Source of the DNA: Planctomycetota bacterium
GTDB taxonomy: Bacteria; Planctomycetota; Planctomycetia; Pirellulales; Pirellulaceae
Reading direction: 5' to 3'
DNA length: 7,152 bases
Assembly: GCA_026692885.1 (NCBI GenBank)
Contig: JAPLNJ010000868.1
Coordinates: 1 to 7,152, forward strand
Below are positions 5,534 through 7,152 of this stretch, in pieces (the first letter of the stretch is position 1; each line of letters begins with the position of its first letter). A model generated the notes under the pieces. That model did no database searches and had not been told where the DNA came from. It worked only from the letters and a program-made list of their open reading frames with translations. The position numbers were made by a program, and so were the translations under genes.

Positions 5534-5568
5534 ATTATACCGCTCGCGGATGAGGATGGCACATCCTC
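5534..5568 (-). promoter_or_regulatory. Candidate promoter and palindromic operator for dhaK-dhaL-lsrF
   Basis: On the minus strand a perfect TATAAT box lies at 5539-5534. A GTGCCA hexamer (4/6 to TTGACA) lies 17 bases upstream at 5562-5557. A perfect palindrome, GAGGATG-GCA-CATCCTC (5552-5568), covers the -35 hexamer, placing it where a repressor or activator could bind. The start of transcription would be near 5527, giving a leader of about 118 bases. GAGGATG-type palindromes may also be dispersed repeats, which would weaken the operator idea. No clear intrinsic terminator for the upstream gene is visible between 5569 and 5621. Confidence 0.45.
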
Positions 5569-5621
5569 GTTTAACCCGGAGCCAACGCCAACCGCGTACG
5601 GTACAACAACCTAGGCTATTC

Positions 5622-7028
5622 CTAAGGGTTGGACGTTTCATCCGGAGGCAGCCGCTCCAAATGTCGGCCGGCACGGAACAGACTCCAACCCAGCGCGATG
5701 ACCATCAGGCCGATGACGCCGCCCAGGAAGACCCAGTTGTCGAGCAACTTGCGTACGGCAACGTCAGGTTCTCCGCTGAAACTCGCATTCTCCGCCTCAA
5801 CACCCAACTTGGCCGCCACAGGTTGAAACTCCTCGCTGCGCAGAGCCGCGAGCACGGTCGCCGCCTCGTACTTGGGCGTTTCCGCGGTCTCCGATCCATA
5901 GAAGACACGATAGACTTTCGCTTTCTGGGCCAGCCAGACCACGCGATGCACATGGCCCTCGGCCTTCACGCCCGTGATCTCCAGGGGCGGGTTGTCTTCG
6001 TTGTGGATCACAAGCCGGTACTGCGCCTCGCGCTGTTCGGGAAACTCGGTCTGCAATCGCTCCCGGTGATAGTTGCGGAAACCAAAGTTGGAGACCGTGG
6101 CGTTTCCGATCTCGCGCCATTCGGTCTTCACGCCTTGGACCACCGGGATTTCGAGCGTGACCCGGCGCGAGAAGTTGCGGCTCGGGGTTTCCAGCGTGAA
6201 GCTGGTAAGCGGTTCACGTCGCGTGCGAATTGCGAGCAGCGTCTGTTTCTTCGCCGAGTCTTCTTGGGCTTCGAAGCCAGCAACTGAGTAAGCGGCCGTG
6301 CGGGCTTTCCGCACGCGCTGCTGCGTGACGGTGCCCCAAGCCCCGATCCGGTCGATGCGGAAGGTGCGACGCTGGACTGTCGTCCGTTCGACCCGTTCGT
6401 CTTCCTTGCCGCCGCGGAACGTGCGCGTGAGTTCCTTGTACGGCGACTCCTTCTCGTCCGTCACCTCGCCGATCAGGAGCTTGAACTCGCGGAAGTCATT
6501 GGCCGGCAGGACGATCTCGCGATTACTCACGTCCATGTACCGTGAATAGTCGAAGATGACGCAGTCGGTAACCAGCGGTTTCCAGTCTGCACCGTCTGCG
6601 GAGCCGAAGACCTGCACCTTACGTTCGTAGTCTGCCTGCGGCGTGGTGAAATTTAAGCCATCGGCGCTCGGGGATTTCTTCGGCAGTCGCACGCGGACCT
6701 CAATCGCATTGCCGTCTTCGTGCAGGGAAACAACCTCGGTCGCGAACGGCTGACGCGTGCGTTCTTCGCGGAATTCCATATCCGGTTCGAGTTGGTAGGG
6801 GACTTCGCCCTCGGCCTCGTCGACCACGCGCAGGTCCGGGAAGCCGGCGCGTGTGGCGGCATAGATGGCGCTGTCCAGGATGCACGCGACGATTTCCTCG
6901 TCCTGCGACGGACCGCGGTCCAGCGGTTTCCAGAACCGGAATCGCACCGGCGTCTCCGCCCCCGCAGGCGTCCCCAAACCGATTAACAGGCACACGATCA
7001 GTCCTTGCAGCAGTTGTCGAGTAGGCAT
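5622..7028 (-). CDS. Secreted, membrane-anchored protein, DUF3999-like
   Basis: The protein has 468 residues. Residues 1-24 are a signal peptide (MPTRQLLQG, hydrophobic core, cleavage after PAGA). A single C-terminal membrane helix spans about 432-451 (WVFLGGVIGLMVIALGWSLF), followed by a basic, short cytoplasmic tail. This implies a large periplasmic domain held in the inner membrane. The exported part contains two beta-sandwich-like modules, about 134-189 and 283-341, each with an RKV/RRV start, a central W and an F/Y-[KR]-L-[LV]-I end. Between them is a charged linker (191-226). The later segment VYRVFYGSETAETPKYEAATVL recalls the YGnxxAxxPxYDxaxLL motif of DUF3999 proteins; this match is from memory and moderate. 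No catalytic motif is recognised. The ATG at 7028 has AAGGAG 8 bases before it; a TTG at 7127 does not. It lies upstream of dhaK with a 212-base gap. Confidence 0.78.
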   Translation of the reverse strand: MPTRQLLQGLIVCLLIGLGTPAGAETPVRFRFWKPLDRGPSQDEEIVACILDSAIYAATRAGFPDLRVVDEAEGEVPYQLEPDMEFREERTRQPFATEVVSLHEDGNAIEVRVRLPKKSPSADGLNFTTPQADYERKVQVFGSADGADWKPLVTDCVIFDYSRYMDVSNREIVLPANDFREFKLLIGEVTDEKESPYKELTRTFRGGKEDERVERTTVQRRTFRIDRIGAWGTVTQQRVRKARTAAYSVAGFEAQEDSAKKQTLLAIRTRREPLTSFTLETPSRNFSRRVTLEIPVVQGVKTEWREIGNATVSNFGFRNYHRERLQTEFPEQREAQYRLVIHNEDNPPLEITGVKAEGHVHRVVWLAQKAKVYRVFYGSETAETPKYEAATVLAALRSEEFQPVAAKLGVEAENASFSGEPDVAVRKLLDNWVFLGGVIGLMVIALGWSLFRAGRHLERLPPDETSNP

Positions 7029-7036
7029 AATATGGT

Positions 7037-7042
7037 CTCCTT
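7037..7042 (-). promoter_or_regulatory. Ribosome binding site that fixes the start at 7028
   Basis: AAGGAG on the minus strand lies 8 bases before the ATG at 7028. The frame is open for 33 more codons upstream, but that part is polar, has no binding site and would bury the signal peptide inside the protein. Confidence 0.82.
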
Positions 7043-7103
7043 CGGTAGGTCTGGTTTGTATTCCCTGTTGCTCTTCTCTTTCGATCTGAAGAGTGTCACA
7101 ATA

Positions 7104-7129
7104 TTCAACCGTTGAAGGCGACTTCAACG
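7104..7129. promoter_or_regulatory. Three alternating TTCAAC/GTTGAA half-sites
   Basis: TTCAAC (7104-7109), GTTGAA (7111-7116) and TTCAAC (7123-7128) alternate in direction. The last two form an 8-bp perfect stem, CGTTGAAG-GCGA-CTTCAACG (7110-7129); the first two form a 6-bp palindrome with a 1-base centre. On the minus strand TTGAAG (7127-7122) and TATTGT, 18 bases further on, could be weak -35 and -10 boxes. The array lies about 76-100 bases upstream of the DUF3999-like gene and may be its operator, or the end of a gene outside the window. Confidence 0.35.
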
Positions 7130-7152
7130 CCCCTCACAGAACCGGACTTGTG

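Noticed and set aside
4399..5553. Long plus-strand open frame (384 codons) opposite dhaK
   Set aside because: It is rich in His, Gln, Arg and Ala with no family motif, and it mirrors the codon bias of dhaK on the other strand. dhaK itself has all catalytic residues.
5569..5621. Terminator after the DUF3999-like gene
   Set aside because: Only 4-bp stems (for example TAGG...CCTA) are found and no T-run follows.
5514..6287. Plus-strand open frame of 257 codons opposite the DUF3999-like gene
   Set aside because: Composition is that of an antisense frame. The minus-strand gene has a signal peptide, a membrane helix and a good ribosome binding site.

Overview
This 7.15 kb window looks chromosomal and most likely comes from a planctomycete. 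That placement is an inference from three things: a secreted PQQ-type beta-propeller protein opening with the WPxFxGP-like motif common in that phylum, a GC-rich composition, and intergenic spaces packed with short palindromic repeats. No marker such as rRNA is present to confirm it. There is no tRNA, CRISPR array, transposase or phage gene.

Layout. Plus strand: the last 38 codons of mutL (1-119); a 270-base spacer with a 140-base inverted-repeat element; ybaK, a Cys-tRNA(Pro) deacylase (390-866); a short 14-bp tandem repeat; and a secreted PQQ-like beta-propeller protein (1028-2293). A 450-base convergent intergenic space (2294-2742) follows, made almost entirely of nested palindromes, including REP-like hairpins in opposite orientations and a perfect 28-bp inverted repeat. 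Minus strand, in transcription order: a secreted, membrane-anchored DUF3999-like protein (7028-5622), then dhaK (5409-4408), dhaL (4276-3632) and an lsrF-type aldolase/thiolase (3639-2743).

The metabolic core is the dhaK-dhaL-lsrF cluster. DhaK and DhaL keep the residues needed to bind dihydroxyacetone covalently and to bind Mg-nucleotide. dhaL and lsrF overlap by 8 nt, so they are probably translationally coupled. No DhaM phosphotransferase subunit lies next to them. LsrF in enteric bacteria cleaves phosphorylated AI-2 products to dihydroxyacetone phosphate (DHAP) and acetyl-CoA, so kinase and cleavage enzyme could form one short route ending in DHAP. The true substrate cannot be read from the sequence. 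A consensus TATAAT box with a palindrome over the -35 region, two mutually exclusive leader hairpins, and a 33-bp inverted repeat between dhaK and dhaL suggest layered control of this operon.

The most notable observations are the dhaKL-lsrF linkage and the compound palindromic elements. I see no clearly new multi-gene system beyond these.
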